From Lanius collurio (taxonomy: Eukaryota > Chordata > Aves > Passeriformes > Laniidae), in assembly GCA_020086605.1 (NCBI GenBank), contig JACBWW010000012.1, positions 18,101,753 through 18,165,752 of the forward strand: 64,000 nucleotides of DNA, in the 5' to 3' direction. The notes below the pieces were generated by a model that saw only the letters and a list, made by a program, of their open reading frames with translations, searched no databases and was not told the DNA's origin. Shown piece by piece: positions 47,701-60,243 of the stretch. The position numbers and the translations under genes were made by a program. Numbering within the stretch: position 1 is the stretch's first letter; the number at the start of each line of letters is the position of its first letter.

Positions 47701-48162
47701 TTAGCATACCACATCAGCAGCCTCACTCAACAGGCTGAGACACAAAAGTTATTTAAATCTGCCACTCACTCAGCAACTGAGTTACCCAACATCTAGCAGA
47801 CAAGAAAAACACTGCCTGTTTCTTTCCGAGACACACAGAGAGAAGTGTATACTTACTGGATCTGTCAGCATAGCACGAAAATGTGAAGCCAAAGCGAGGA
47901 AAGCCAAGGTGTTGAACAGTGTGCCATTGATGACACTATAAACATAATCTCTCGATGGAACTAGCATGACAAGAAGGACTACAAAGTCGGCATAGAACAC
48001 CAGCATCCAGGTAACGACAGCACATGCAATACCACAGCCATCTCGAATAAACCACATTGTTCCCAGGGAAGCGCGGCTAGGAGGTGGAACACACTTTTCC
48101 GGCTGGAGGTATTCAGGTGTCCTTTCAATATCTCTGAAGCGATGGACTGGAGTAATCATCAT
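29479..48162 (-). CDS. ZDHHC3: palmitoyltransferase ZDHHC3 (GODZ), coding span with two alternative last exons
   Basis: Golgi multi-pass membrane enzyme that transfers palmitate to cysteines of substrate proteins; known mammalian substrates include GABA-A receptor gamma2 and G-alpha subunits. Shared coding exons on the minus strand: 48162-47857, 45265-45141, 41927-41831, 39938-39857, 38094-37964, encoding residues 1-247. Last exon either 35313-35155 (52 residues, 299 in all) or 29721-29479 (80 residues, 327 in all). These totals equal the two human isoform lengths as I remember them. Landmarks: [17 protein letters not shown] (TM1), TM2 to about residue 95, the zinc-binding cysteine-rich domain [18 protein letters not shown], the DHHC motif at 154-157 ([12 protein letters not shown], nucleophile Cys157), TM3 ([18 protein letters not shown]) and TM4 ([18 protein letters not shown]). 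The start is an ATG-ATG pair, as in human (MM). ZDHHC3 rather than its paralogue ZDHHC7 from near identity to human ZDHHC3 and from the TGM4/EXOSC7 neighbours. Introns are AT-rich with no internal gene that I can support. Confidence 0.96.
33680..33685 (-). terminator. candidate poly(A) signal of the short ZDHHC3 isoform
   Basis: TTTATT on the plus strand, AATAAA on the minus, 1.47 kb after the TGA at 35,155. An ATTAAA at 35,040-35,045, 110 nt after the stop, is a second candidate. Confidence 0.4.
34911..34956 (-). repeat. A/G-rich tract, a U/C-rich tract in ZDHHC3 RNA
   Basis: About 45 bases of A with interspersed G on the plus strand. In the ZDHHC3 transcript it is an almost pure pyrimidine tract 200-245 nt after the stop codon of the near terminal exon. 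Confidence 0.85.
35155..35313 (-). CDS. ZDHHC3: ZDHHC3 alternative terminal exon (short isoform)
   Basis: Acceptor tgttttcag, then [33 protein letters not shown] and the C-terminus DPYQYVV, with TGA at 35,155-35,157; 52 residues. This is the canonical human ZDHHC3 ending apart from two or three changes. The last three residues, YVV, resemble a class II PDZ ligand, which is inference. Confidence 0.95.
   Translation of the reverse strand, partial: GIEQLKKEERRWAKKTKWMNMKAVFGHPFSIAWLSPFATPDQGKADPYQYVV
36075..36173 (-). CDS. candidate in-frame cassette exon of ZDHHC3 (unproven)
   Basis: In ZDHHC3 intron 6, 99 bp flanked by an acceptor-like cttgcag and a donor-like CAG|GTATAT. It is open in phase 0 (33 codons, starting KMQSWVICQ and ending CFYGSQ), the phase needed between the exons at 37,964 and 35,313. 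It is strongly hydrophobic and more GC-rich than its surroundings. I do not know this exon from human ZDHHC3 and it could be chance. Confidence 0.2.
37964..38094 (-). CDS. ZDHHC3: ZDHHC3 coding exon, TM4
   Basis: Residues 204-247: [41 protein letters not shown]. Acceptor ttgtcttcacag, donor ACG|GTGGGT, phase 0 out. This exon feeds both terminal exons. Confidence 0.96.
39857..39938 (-). CDS. ZDHHC3: ZDHHC3 coding exon, TM3
   Basis: Residues 177-203: [27 protein letters not shown]. Acceptor tttatttttcag, donor A|GTGAGT. 82 bp. Confidence 0.96.
41831..41927 (-). CDS. ZDHHC3: ZDHHC3 coding exon, DHHC active site
   Basis: Residues 144-176: [33 protein letters not shown]. Contains the DHHC tetrad, with the acyl-accepting Cys157, and several zinc ligands. 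Acceptor atgttctttcag, donor ACA|GTAAGT. Confidence 0.97.
45141..45265 (-). CDS. ZDHHC3: ZDHHC3 coding exon, first half of the cysteine-rich domain
   Basis: Residues 103-143 plus two bases: [41 protein letters not shown]. Acceptor ttttgccttcag, donor AG|GTAAAG. 125 bp. Confidence 0.96.
45883..45908. repeat. poly(A) run, 26 bases
   Basis: Uninterrupted A tract in ZDHHC3 intron 2, a T run in the gene's sense. No retroelement body is recognised next to it. Confidence 0.9.
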
Positions 48163-48186
48163 AGGCTATTATGTCCATACTTGCAT
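47857..48186 (-). CDS. ZDHHC3: ZDHHC3 first coding exon with 24-nt 5' UTR
   Basis: The exon opens after the acceptor ctctctttcag at 48,187. The ATG is at 48,160-48,162 and coding runs 48,162-47,857, residues 1-102 ([69 protein letters not shown]). Donor CCA|GTAAGT. The 24-nt leader contains a complete 5-codon uORF (48,186-48,169). Confidence 0.96.
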
Positions 48187-51100
48187 CTGAAAGAGAGTCA
48201 GAAACAATGCTCACTGCTCTGCCAGACATCCAGACCTCTGCTTGTGTAATGGCATGGTCATCACATGGGAAAATTGCAGAAAGTGAAATGAAAAAGTAAA
48301 AAAAGGTAAATAAATCAAACACAAAATAATGGATTGGGAAACCACACTCTTGTGCTTATCGGAACACTCCTTACTCAGAAGACTCTAAGTGCTTTTAAGA
48401 AGTGCTTAATTACACACTAGGTCTACCTGTGTGCCACCTCCACCTCCCTAAGTGGAAAGGCAACAAGAGTTTTAATGAAGAAAAAGTCATCAGGTAGGAG
48501 CCAACAGGAGCTGCCAAAACAGGAACTGAAGCAAGAACTTGGCACTGTCATGTGAGCGGAGAAGAGAAAGTCCTGGCACAGCTGGCAGGGTCCCTTTTTG
48601 CTGCTTCAGATTTGGGGGAGGGGCGGGTCTTTCCAACACATTCTGGGAAACTTAGCAAGTGGAAGAGGTTTCCTTTCTCCTTACCCACCGACTCACAGCT
48701 TTGGGGTCAAAGTGCAAAAACAAACAGCTGTACAGTTAGATTTGCAGGAACTGATTAAGAAGCAACCCAGAAAGGATCTTGACAGGAACTTCTAGTCTTG
48801 GCTGAGGGTTGTAATTTCCTAACAACAGCTGTCTCTCACTCTCACCTCCTCCTCTGGCCTTACTTCTGCTTTGCCATGCCTCTTCTGCCACCTTTGCTCC
48901 ATCCCTCAATGGCATTTGTTTCACTTCCCCTTTTCCAGCCAACTCCACTCTGCTGTAGCAAGAGCACCAACACTGACATTGCCCTGTCCTCTCTAGCTCT
49001 GCAGACACCTTGTCAATCCAGAAGGTAAGATCCATCTTGGAACCAGGAACAGTAATGCTCCAGGTACGTGCCATGCTTGCTGTAGTTTCAATGTAACTCC
49101 CACCAATAGCAGGCATTTGAGACAACAGAGAAGGTGCTCCTAAGTCTTTGGCAAGGGATCAATCCATCTGCACTCAATCCATCCACCACTCAATGCTGGA
49201 GCACACCTGGAATGCTACACCTGGAATGAAAGCAGCCCTTTACACACCCAGCAACCACTTCCAAAGACACTTCTACTCAGAGTATTTGCTCATTGCTCCA
49301 AACGCTTCATAACACAACACCCTCTAAAGACCCACCTTCTACAAACATGTCTGCAATAATTCTACTACCAAATACACTGAACTGCATAACCCTGAATGGA
49401 AGGGATCAGCCTCCTGCTATTTCAAAACGTAAGGCTTCTTCTCATGGCTTTGCAAAAAAGAGTGCTCATTATGCCATTTCAATTCAGAGAAAATGTACAC
49501 TAATTATGTTTTCTGCCCAAAAAGTTCACACTGAAACTATTTTTGTCTTTGTTTAAAAATGGATATATTTTACAGAAAACATACTGAGAGAATTGCAGAA
49601 GTCCCTAGGACCTCAAACTTTTCTCCAAATTTTATGGCTAAGTTCTGCCAAGTACAAGAAGAGAGCTCTACTCTGCCTAACACCAACCTAAATGGAGATG
49701 TTGCTGCACCTATCTCAACAGGGAAGGAGATGATAGTTTATTTTTCAGTTGTTGTTTTAAGACCAAATTCTTAAGAGGACAATTATTCTTTCATGGCCAA
49801 AGAATAAGGTTATTAATGAGCAAGATGATTAACTACATCCAAGCACAGAAGTGATGAGCTTTGTGCTGCCTGAGTGCGAGTGACACAGAAAAGAACCCCT
49901 GTGGCCACAGTGAGAAGCAAAAGCCAGGAGCACAAAGTTCCAAGGTGCACAGAAGCAGATGAACTAGACCATTTACAATATTTGTTTTCTAACACAAATA
50001 GTATAAATAAACTAGGAGAATTAGATATTTTCTTATCTTTCCACTTTGAACATTTAGTATGCTGCCAAGAAAGTTTAGGATGGTTTATGAACCTGGAGAA
50101 AGTCATGTGGATTAATGTTAAAGCATATCAGTCTTGTATTTATACACACATCAAACAGAACAGAAAAATCAAGATGAAAATGTCCTTGTGAGGATATAAT
50201 TTACTTTGGCAAGAAAAAAGCCCACAACAAAATACCCTCTCCTCATTCACAAAATTCATATAACACATTGTGATTACTCTGTATTTTAACCACAGCTATA
50301 ATTTAGTCTCATGATTCCTGATATTTAGGAAGTCAAGCTATATAATTTCATAACAAGTGATTACCCAAACAATCTGGTGGTCTAAGTTCAGATTTGCCTA
50401 CTGGTAAATCCATACGTTTTTCCCCATTTTTCACAATTTCTGTAAGGATAATTATGTATTCATGCATCCACCAAGATTTAACAAGTCTCTAACAAATATT
50501 TCTCTGACTCAATTCTTCCACTCCCTCAAGGAAACAGGTTAACCTCCACTGCATTGTTTAATAATCTTATTAAAATTGTTATGCTTGTTTGCCAGCTCCA
50601 AATAAAACTGATATAATTAAAGACTCACACCTGACAACAATGTTGAATCGACAAGAACATCATGTTACATTTAAAAAGTAAAAAAGAAAACTGTAATTTA
50701 GGCATTTAATTTTCAGTTGAAAGTATAGACATGACAAATCAGGTGCAGTAACAAGCTGGGACAGTCTTGAACAGAGACTCTCAGGATTTTTTGCCTATAC
50801 TCTGAGCCTTTTTCTTCCCCTAAGGTTTTGTATCCCAAAGCAAAGGAAGCAAACAGTCTCAAGAAAAGCAAACTCTTATTTAACAAAGGAATTAGTTTGA
50901 CATGTCACTTTAAGGTCAGTATTAGCAAAGACTGACTGAAAGGTGAACAAATACAGAGTGATTAAAGCTGTGGGTTTAATCCTGAACAGCACACTTCAGC
51001 AGTGAAATAAAAATTAATCTCTCTTGCAAGTGCAGGAAGTGGTTTCACTCCAATAAAATTTCTACAGCTCTCTCTCAGAAATATTATTGAGCTAAACTAG

Positions 51101-54100
51101 GGAAAAACTAAGAAAAATCTATTGCTGTGTAACTGTCTAAGGAGAAACTGGAAGGAGCCCTGAGGCCCCCTCAGTCTAAAAGTCTGGAGACCCATTTCTG
51201 AAGTGAGTTAAAAGGACAGAGCACAGGCCCCTGACTATGGCTGAAGGACAATTTTGTTATTTAATGTACTCTGCCCTTTACTGCTTGCTTTAGAGGGCTC
51301 ATTAGTCAACAAAACTAAAAATTCAGTAATCAGTATATAAACACCATACATTATTTGAGAAATACATATGCGTTTTAGTGTTCATTATCTTAAGAGTCAA
51401 GCTATAGGAGCTTAGAGTCTCAGCTTCTCTCCTACATGACCCGTTAGTGGGGTTTTTTAATTCCTTGTTTTTAGATACACAAACATCTGTTTTGGTTTAT
51501 CTTGTCCAATTTGATATTTTCATATAAATAATACAACACTGAAAAAAAAAAAGCTTGTAGCAGGGTGGAAGTAGTAACTTGCCCTAACTGGTTTGCCCTT
51601 CAATCATGCTGCATATGAACTTAATTTATAATACAGATGGAATATGTCAGCTCCGCCTGCTCCAGAGCAAACAATATGTAAACAATGTAGGCAAAGGGCT
51701 TAAGGACTTACTTTTGGTGTCAGACTACAAGAGAGGCCACTAGGTAAGCATGAGATACAATGACAACACACACATCAATTCAGCTTAATGATATGACAGA
51801 GCAAAGACCTTTTCTTCTGTTTTTATCTGGAAGGCATCTGGCATTACAGGAACAATCAAAAAACATGTAATACATAAGTTAGAAATGTAAACAAAACAAA
51901 TGAAAATCCATTTCCTGCTACAACGAGCACTTAAATATGCTATTACACCCTATATAAACTTTTTACCTGCCATAAACCATGTCAAAAAAATCTGGTTTTT
52001 AATGGCCTGTGACGGCCAAAGAATGTGCTAAGAATGTACAAACAAATGATGTGGGCCTTCACCCAGTAAGTACCTGAAAGCTACCTGAGCTTCTGATGTA
52101 AAACTCACAGCAAGCATAAAACCACCATCATCATGAACCTTTTGATTTTCATGTAATTACTCCTGCTAGTGAAGTCAAGCACATGGATATGACTTGCATA
52201 ACTACAGCATTACTATGTACATTGCAACCATTTCCTCTATTACAAGTCCATTAACACTGAACTTTGGGAAGAGGTTACATTTTCATTCTGTCATATGAAC
52301 TAAGTGAATTTCAAGTTCTGCCAATCTCATGAAAACAATACTGGGGGGGAAAAGAATAAAAAGAAGAGAGATCAGGGCAGATTGTGGGCCCTTTTTAAGT
52401 TTTCTGTTTGGTTTTTTATTTACTTTAAAGAAATACTTCCAAACAGCTTTTATGATACATAACTAGTCCTACTATATTCACAACAGCTAAAGTCGACAAT
52501 CTAGATCTACAGGACAGATGCCCTTTTAAACAAAATCAACCAGCTCCAGACAGATAGAAACTGCAGAAGAATTCATTTTTAAGTTTATTTCATTTTTCTG
52601 TACATAAAACTGCATAGACTAAAACACTGCATATTTCATCCTCCTTTGCAACAGACATATGAGAAGGTGAGTTTCCTCACTAAAAGGGCTCTCCTCCTGA
52701 CACACTTCCAAGCAGCTAAAACCTAACAAGCTTGTCAAAACTTGCCAAAGCAGAGATAATAAGAAAATATCAGTATTTATATGTATTTTCCAAATAGCTC
52801 CTCCAAGGCCTAAAAAGCTTTATCTGATCAGCAGTAGCAGAACAAAATAGGACAGCTATGCTGAGAATTTTTGGCAGCCTCCTGCAGATTCATCCAGATA
52901 TCCATCGGCATGGCAGTTTCCAACCCCTGGTTTACAAAACCCTGGAGGGTCAATGGGACATTTCTAACAGGTCTGTGAAAGACAGCTAAAAAAAGCAAGC
53001 CTATTATTAGCAGGCTCAAATTTGCTATAGAGAGCTGCAATTCCATTCAAATACTTTCAGGACTCCAAGAAATGGTTAAAAAGCCAAACAGACAACAAAC
53101 AAAACAAACCCCACCCCAACTCGGGGCTAAAAACCCAAATGGGCACAAACCTAATCTTGGGTTACAATGGCAAAGGCAACAGGGAGAAGAGGCAAACAGG
53201 CAAAGAACCAGGCACGGAAGTTAACGCTGTGCTTACAGGACACCCGATGACTCAGATCAAATTATCACAGGGCAAAGTCAGCTCTCCTCCAGGAGAAGGG
53301 AACAGGATTGTGCCTACCACAGATACTTTTTAATTTTTTTCTCCTGGAAATTCAGGCTACATTAAGGAGTATAGTTACAGCCTAAATACTACATTACCAG
53401 CTATGCATCTGCTCTTAGCAAAAGGATCACAAACATCTCAAGATGCTCCTGAATACTTTGGCTCCTGAAGACAGGCAATTTCAACACTTTCAGTTCCCAT
53501 ACTGAAGAAAAATGGCATAAAGAAATCTTAAAAAAATTATGGGCTTAAAATAAATTTTTGTTTCCTGAGGGTAAATGCACAGGCTTGAATTATGTCCCTT
53601 AAAAAGGGGAATAGAGCGCACGTAAAAACAGATGATAACCAAGTTACAACTTTTCTCTATACATGAAGGGAGCAAGTGGCTGTATTACAATGCTTTATAG
53701 TAATTGTTTACAAAACTGTTTATATAATCAACTATTTTGATGTTACTTTCTATTTTTAATTTATTTCTTACTTCAAAGTGGTCACATGTGAACAAGACCT
53801 TAGTAAAAATGGCTCACACTAAAATCATACTTTTATTGTTTTTATGAGAAGTATCTTATTAGAGGTGAAGATTTAATTGAAGTCATGTCTTTCTGAAGAA
53901 CACATCTGAAGAGGAGTACAAATACACAGAGGGAACTTCTCCCTACGGAGAGCAAGCAGAGGGGGAAATAACCACAAAGACATGTGTCAGATCTAGAAAC
54001 TCCATCCTGAGGGCCTGGATGAGGCTGAGAATGACAGCCTCAGAAGAGATGCAGCACCATAAGGCACAAACCCCTCAGTCTCCCTCTAATTTACATCAGT

Positions 54101-57100
54101 GTAGACAAGAAGCAACTTCAACAGTGTCACAGGAATTCCATCAGTAGAACTGAAAGGAAAACAAGGCCATGTTTTCTGAATTACAAATACAGGGGTTTCC
54201 CTATCCTGATGTTTGTGGTACGCACTCAGGGCAGATGGTAACAGCTTCCTGGTTAATGTCTGTATCATTTCTGCTTAACTAATGGACATGTATTGTATAA
54301 ATAAATTATAATGCAATAAAGACTGACCTAAGAGTCTGAATTATCTGGCAACTGTACCCCCACCAAATGGCCTGTCAGCTGCCAGCCTGAGCAAAGGACA
54401 GCAAAGACAATGTAGTTACTGTCCAAGGTACAAAAACACTGACCACTATGGGTGAGTGACAAAATTGGGGCAACATGTAGGAACAGGGCACAAGGGCACC
54501 AGAGACTGAGGTCAGACTTGGATCTGACTTGGTCTGATCACAAAGTTAGTGATCTTAGTAAGTCTTTCATCAAAGATAAAAGGTACTTTGTAAAACTGTC
54601 ATTAAGTAATGAACCATTACAAAATAACTGATAAGTTTTTAACTATCAGAGCTGCAAGGGGAACAGAGAAATTCTGTCACTCCAATCTTAGTTTCCCAAT
54701 AGACCAAATATACACAAACTACCTGACCTATGTCAAAAGAGAAATATTAGTCCTGAACATACCATTTTTGTTGCATTGCCACCTCTCTGAAGTTATGCAT
54801 CAGAAAGGAAGAGCAATCTTGCAGGAGAGACTGCACCAGGAAACAGAAAACAACAGATGGGGATGTCATGCTTTCCCACAGCATTGCAGTTCTCCTGAAT
54901 ACACAGCCTTATGTGAGACAAAACAGGAGAAGCTGTCCTGGTCTTCCAGATAGCTTTGCAATTTACATGCTGACTCAGGCCTTAAAACAGCAAATCACTG
55001 GTTTAAGGGAATGTAAATTCTCAATTTGTCCTTTATCAACTTTTTTTAAAAAGAAAGAAAGACAAAAATTAAAGGGGAAGGTTTATCTATAAAACTGGTA
55101 TTATTTTAGCATATATTCTAAAAACCACACAACTTTCATGGCAAAAGGAATATGTTTTGCAGAGCAGGAAAGAGCTGCAGCTTTAAAATTTTAATCATAA
55201 TAAGAAGCTGGCAGAACCTCTCCAGTCTAAAAAAAATATTCTAAATACTATCTTTCAAGGCAGAAAGAGCACTTTAACTATCAGACATACGTTTTCGCTC
55301 AAGATGGTCTAACACAGGATTTGGCTCTCACCTGCTTCTGCTACAGCCCCCTCTTCACAAGTATGAAAGTCACTCACTCTCTGATTTTATTCCTCTGCCT
55401 GTAGTTCATTCTTCTGCCTTACCAAATAGGGGTAGGTAAAGATAAAGGCTATAAGGCATTTTAAATCTACACACTACACCTAAGCAGATCCATAAGCCAA
55501 CTACAGAAAGTACACAGGGCATACATTAAAATAGCACATTAGTAACACAAGGACCAAAAAATTACCACCTCTCTCCTGCAAAGTTAAAAATCACAACTAG
55601 AAGAAAAGTATGCTGCTGCTTCAGAGAACTGGAAAAACCTGCAGGTTCAAAGCTGCTGTATGTTAAAGCTTTTGAAACACAGCAAAGAACATCTGAGTTG
55701 GCAAACTAAGCATTTCTTGTTTTCCTCACTTTTGCACTGGTAAGCAGAAGGGATCTTTGCTGCCATAAAAAATACAATTTCTGTGTGTAAACCTTAATTT
55801 TGCTACCCTTTGAAACACAGAGAGTTCAAGACAAGACCAGATGCAATATATAGTATCTTCCTTATCTACTCTGTGTTATATTGGACATCAGTAATTCAAG
55901 TAGTCACTGCAAAGAACAAAGATGCATATCACATTACTATCTCTATCACCTGCTACAGCCCTCTCTGTAGCAGTACTGCTGCCTTCCCACTAGACCTCAA
56001 TACATCTTTTTTTTAACTTTTTTTTATAGTACAGTGCTTTATAATAACTGTATTCACTCACACTGTTTCAGCTTCAGCCCACTTGTTTTAACTTCTGCAT
56101 GCTGCACCACATTTAAGATTGGCCACCCCTGTCAGTTCTGCACTATTGCAAAACTCACAGCTGAACATGACAAACACACTATCTAGCACCGGCCCAGCAG
56201 CAGAAACAAGAGCCTTCAATTTCCTCTCATTCAACATTTCTCTGTTGACCAAGGATCTTAACAGTGAGTCTTCTGCATCCTTGTTTTACTTACTGTATTA
56301 CTTGCTCCTGGAATAGCATTTCCCCACATTTTTATAGCTGAACTCTGCTGCTGTACCCTTCCCTCCCATTTCCATACCTTCCCATGCCTATCCTCTCTTT
56401 CTTTTTTTCCCCCTCTTCTTGCACTCCCACCTCTTCTCCAGTAACAGCACTGGTTCTGTATGGCCACCCTGTAACCTGGTGGTGCAAAGAGATACAGGGC
56501 TATAAGCCTAGACAAATCTCTCACTCCAGCCTCCAGAAGCATTCCCAAGCACCCTTCAAGCTGGGGGCACAGCCAAAAGCAGACGACGGGAGTTAACAGT
56601 CCAGTGCTCCCGAGCAGTGAGCCAGCACCTAGCTGCACCTTGCCTCTAACACCTTGCACCTCACTAGCCAGGAACTACTGCCATATGGGGAGGTCTTTGG
56701 CACCCACACCCTGCAGACAAGCTGGCTCATTCTTTTGGACTCCCTCTCGAAAGGACAACGTGTGAAGTGTTACTGGCAGACTTGCTGCACTGCAGCTCCA
56801 GGCAAGGGCTATCTTCTTTCCTTATTGCCTGCACAACTCAGGAAACACACAGCTTCAACTAGGAAAGCTTTAACTTCTCATTTTCTTGAACATAACCTGA
56901 AGCTTCAGATTAGTTACATGTATGGGTCAAACGTGATGTTCCAGGTACAATCAGTCACATTTAGTTTGCTTCAACCAGATAAGCACAGGATAGGGAAAAT
57001 AAAAACTGACAACAAGCTATTCTGTCATGTCATATTTTACATTACCTGCTGTCTTCTGTCAGGAAGGCAGAAAAACTGTATTCCAGAATATCGCCCTAAG

Positions 57101-59323
57101 AAAAAGGTCATGGCTACACTGCAGAGGGATCAGAGAAAAGCGTAAGCTCAGCCAACTAACATCTGCAGAGACTGGATGAGCTACAGCCAGTCCATTTTCA
57201 GACCTGCACCACTGAGGGTGCCCATCTAGCCTCCTCTACAGGAGAGATGCCCTGTTACAGCTTATGGGAAATGTCTGCATAGTAAAACTGCCTCCAGGAG
57301 CAAGTCTTCCTGAAATAATGCAACACACGGGTTTAAACTGCATGCACTATGCAACACTGCCAGCTCCTGTTCTGTTGGAGATGCACAGCAATCTACCCAC
57401 TGAAAAAAGTAAATTCATATTAGGTAAGAAAAAGAGATTCACTAAAGCTGAGCTACCACTGCCCAGGATATACACATCCTGCTGAAGACTGTCAGCTGTT
57501 CCCCTTTCCTGATGCCAAGGAAACTGCACAGAAGAAACACATAACTACCTGGGCACAGCAGACCTGCATCTGCTGAGGAATTAAGCACTCACTTCCTTGC
57601 AACCTGCTCCCATTATTTGGATTAAATTACATTTGTATACTTTTGTCTACTACCAAACAAGCAATTTAAAACCGAAATACACATCCTTGTCTGTAGCTAC
57701 ATCACTCAAAATAAAAACTAAAAGGAAGCAGAAACATGCATGAAATACCCAACAAATGTTATTGTTATAGGTCCTAAATGTCACAACAAATATTTTGGGT
57801 ATTAGGCAAACCCTACATTTGCCCTTTTATAAACCTATAACCACAAAGAGTTTCTGTGTCATGCCTTCTAAATCTCAATGAACATCCAGTCACAGACACA
57901 ATTTACTATCAGCAGCGGGTCCCACCGGTGTGACAATCAGTGAGGCAGCACCAAGAGCTACACTGACAGAGTCAGAGCCTTTGAACGAACAGATCTTTAT
58001 TTGTCTGTACATGGGGCTGCATTTTTAAAAGACATAATGGCGTGGCTCCCCTTATGATGACTTTTATCACTGAAATGCCTGTAACACTACACAAAAGACT
58101 TAATTGTTGCTTTCATCGAGCAAAGAAAAACATGGTTCTCACTAATGCCTTCCTATGTACACCACCAGACACCCAATGCAGTCACTCACTGAAACTCACC
58201 AGTCCCTTTCTTCTCTGTGATTCCACTGTATCAGAACAACCATCCAAATTTGGGCTCCTTTCCTACAGATCTGATATTGCATACACACCTTTGCTGTGCC
58301 AGGAGTTTGGCACACAGTTGCTCTCTCTCATGCTGAAAAACACAGTTTATCTTTTCTGATCAGGATCAAAGGAAAGAGATCTAAACGAACTTTGCTGTCC
58401 ATCCCACATCCCTCAATGGCACGCTCTGCTGCCTCCTTCTCCTCAAGGCTTGTTTTCTTCATTGTTTTCTTGAAGATTATTTTCTAATGAGCCATCGTGA
58501 ATTCCTGCTTCTTAAAAACACACCTAACAGAACTACTCCAGTAGCACTTAGAAGCTGCCGTTCTAAACCAGTCCGGATCGCTTGCTACTGCCATCTGAAA
58601 CTCACCATCCACGTCAACTAAACCCGCCACAGTACAGCGCCATGGTTTCGACAGGGATTACTCCCGATGCCGAGGTCGCACCTGGCCGACGGTGCCATCG
58701 GACAGCTGCAGCCACATGCCGGGTGACCAGGGCCACCTCGGAAGCGACAGGGTCAGCTCCACTCGCTGTCCAGCTGCTCGCTGGCGGGCACGTCCCATCG
58801 CTGCAGCGCATTAGTAGATTACAGGACCACTGCAATCCACTGACAGGTCACACGACCCCGTCGAAATCGCCGGAGGCTCTGACTTTAAATTTCCTGCCGA
58901 GGGGACTCAACGCTGCTCCGAAAGGCCGCGGAGAAGACCTAAACCGCGTATTTAGCCCAGTATCATTTAATGTATTTAGCCTCCCAGTATTTAAAGCCCT
59001 GCGCTGGAAGGCGGAGAGAGAAGAGCGGGAGCCCTCCTCCCGTTTCCCGACCGATGCCCACAGCTCCCGGGGACGCCGCTGCGGGACACGACCCGCCGCC
59101 CAGCCCTGGCCCGGGGGCCCCGCTGAGGGATGCGGGGCTCCGCGCGGCCCTTGGGCGGCCGCGCCATCCCCGGGCTCCCGCACGGCCGAGGGACCGCGCG
59201 GGCCGCGGACACCGACGGGGCCGGGGGNNNNNNNNNNTGCTCCCAGTTCGCGCTCCCGCCCCGCTCCGCCAGCGCACACACCTGCCCGCCCCCCAGCACC
59301 CCCCGCCCCGCGCTGTCAGTCTC
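48187..59323 (-). other. ZDHHC3 intron 1 (approximate)
   Basis: About 11 kb of AT-rich sequence between the first coding exon and the CpG-rich promoter block. I see no conserved exon, no RNA gene and no CR1 in it, only short A-rich and A/C-rich tracts. The promoter-side end depends on which donor exon 1 uses. Confidence 0.6.
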
Positions 59324-59660
59324 ACCCACCTACCCCAGTGGCCGCCGCCGCCGCCGCGGGTCCGGCGCGCCCCGCCGCCCCCGCGCCGGCAGCGGCACGG
59401 CACGGCACCGCACCCCCCCTTCCGCCGTCCGCCCGCCCGCCCCTTGCGCGGAGGTGGAGCGGCCGCCGGGAGGAACCAGGAAGTGAACGGCAGCGGCGGG
59501 AGGCAGCGTGTCCCCGGCCCTGCCCTTCCCCGCCCCGCCGCGGTCTCCCCGGTCCACGGACGGGCACCGGCGCCGGGCCCCCTGTGGCTGCTGACCGCCT
59601 GTGCCGACTGCGCGTTAACGGCCCGGGCGTGCGGGTGCCCGGGGCGGGAAACACGGGTTT
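58900..59660 (-). promoter_or_regulatory. CpG-rich promoter block and probable non-coding exon 1 of ZDHHC3
   Basis: Very GC- and CpG-dense sequence, in sharp contrast to its flanks, with CCGCCC/GGGCGG-type Sp1-like boxes and a (GCC)n run at 59,341-59,357. On the minus strand there are two possible exon-1 donors: GTAGGT (59,333-59,328) and GTGAGA (59,325-59,320). No TATA box was seen. The exact start site cannot be read from the sequence. Confidence 0.65.
59228..59237. other. assembly gap (10 N) in the ZDHHC3 CpG-rich block
   Basis: Ten unknown bases within GC-rich sequence. This probably marks a sequencing dropout of uncertain real size, just inside the presumed intron 1 and near the exon-1 donor. 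Confidence 0.97.
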
Positions 59661-59817
59661 TGTGAGGGAAAAAAACACACTTTTTTGTTTTGACACGGGG
59701 ACGGATGGTTCTGCCTCATCGGGCAGGTTCAGAGTGGTTCTGGTTTGCAGGTTCCAAAATCTTTTGGCACCCGAGGAGGAGCCGTACAGCACAGAGCAGA
59801 GGGGATGTTTGGGGGAC

Positions 59818-60243
59818 TGGAGTATCATTCTTAGGAGGAAAGGCTGAGGGACTTGGGCCTGTTCAGCCTCGAGAAGAGACTACTGAGAGGGGACCTCATT
59901 AATGCGTATAAATGTCTAAAGGGAGGCAGGGGAGGCAAGAGATGGAGCCAGGTTCCTCTCGGTGGTACCAAGCATTAGGATCTGAGGCAGTGGACAGAAA
60001 GTGATGCACAGAAAGTCCCACCTGAACAAAAGGAAGAACTTCCTTACTATGCAGTGACCATGCACTGTCAGAGGTTGCCCAGAGAGGTTGTGGACTCTCC
60101 CTCACTGGAGATATTCAGGAACTGTCAGGACACAATCCTGTGCTATGTGCTCTAGGATGGCTCTGCTTGAACAGGGAGGTTGGGCTAGATGACCCATTGT
60201 GGTCCCTTCCAACCATACCCGTTCTGTGACTGTGATTCTGTGA
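59818..60243 (+). mobile_element. CR1 LINE fragment between ZDHHC3 and EXOSC7
   Basis: CR1 3' region in the plus orientation: aggctgagggacttgggcct, gagaagagactactgagagg, gcccagagaggttgtggact and the classic tail ttgggctagatgaccc, ggtcccttccaacc, then tgattctgtga. It is well preserved compared with the copies near 3.7 and 7.3 kb. Confidence 0.93.

Noticed and set aside
58582..59847. 421-codon plus-strand open frame through the ZDHHC3 CpG-rich block
   Set aside because: It crosses the 10-N gap, is composed of low-complexity Pro/Ala/Arg as expected from CpG-rich DNA without stops, lies antisense to the ZDHHC3 promoter and resembles no family.
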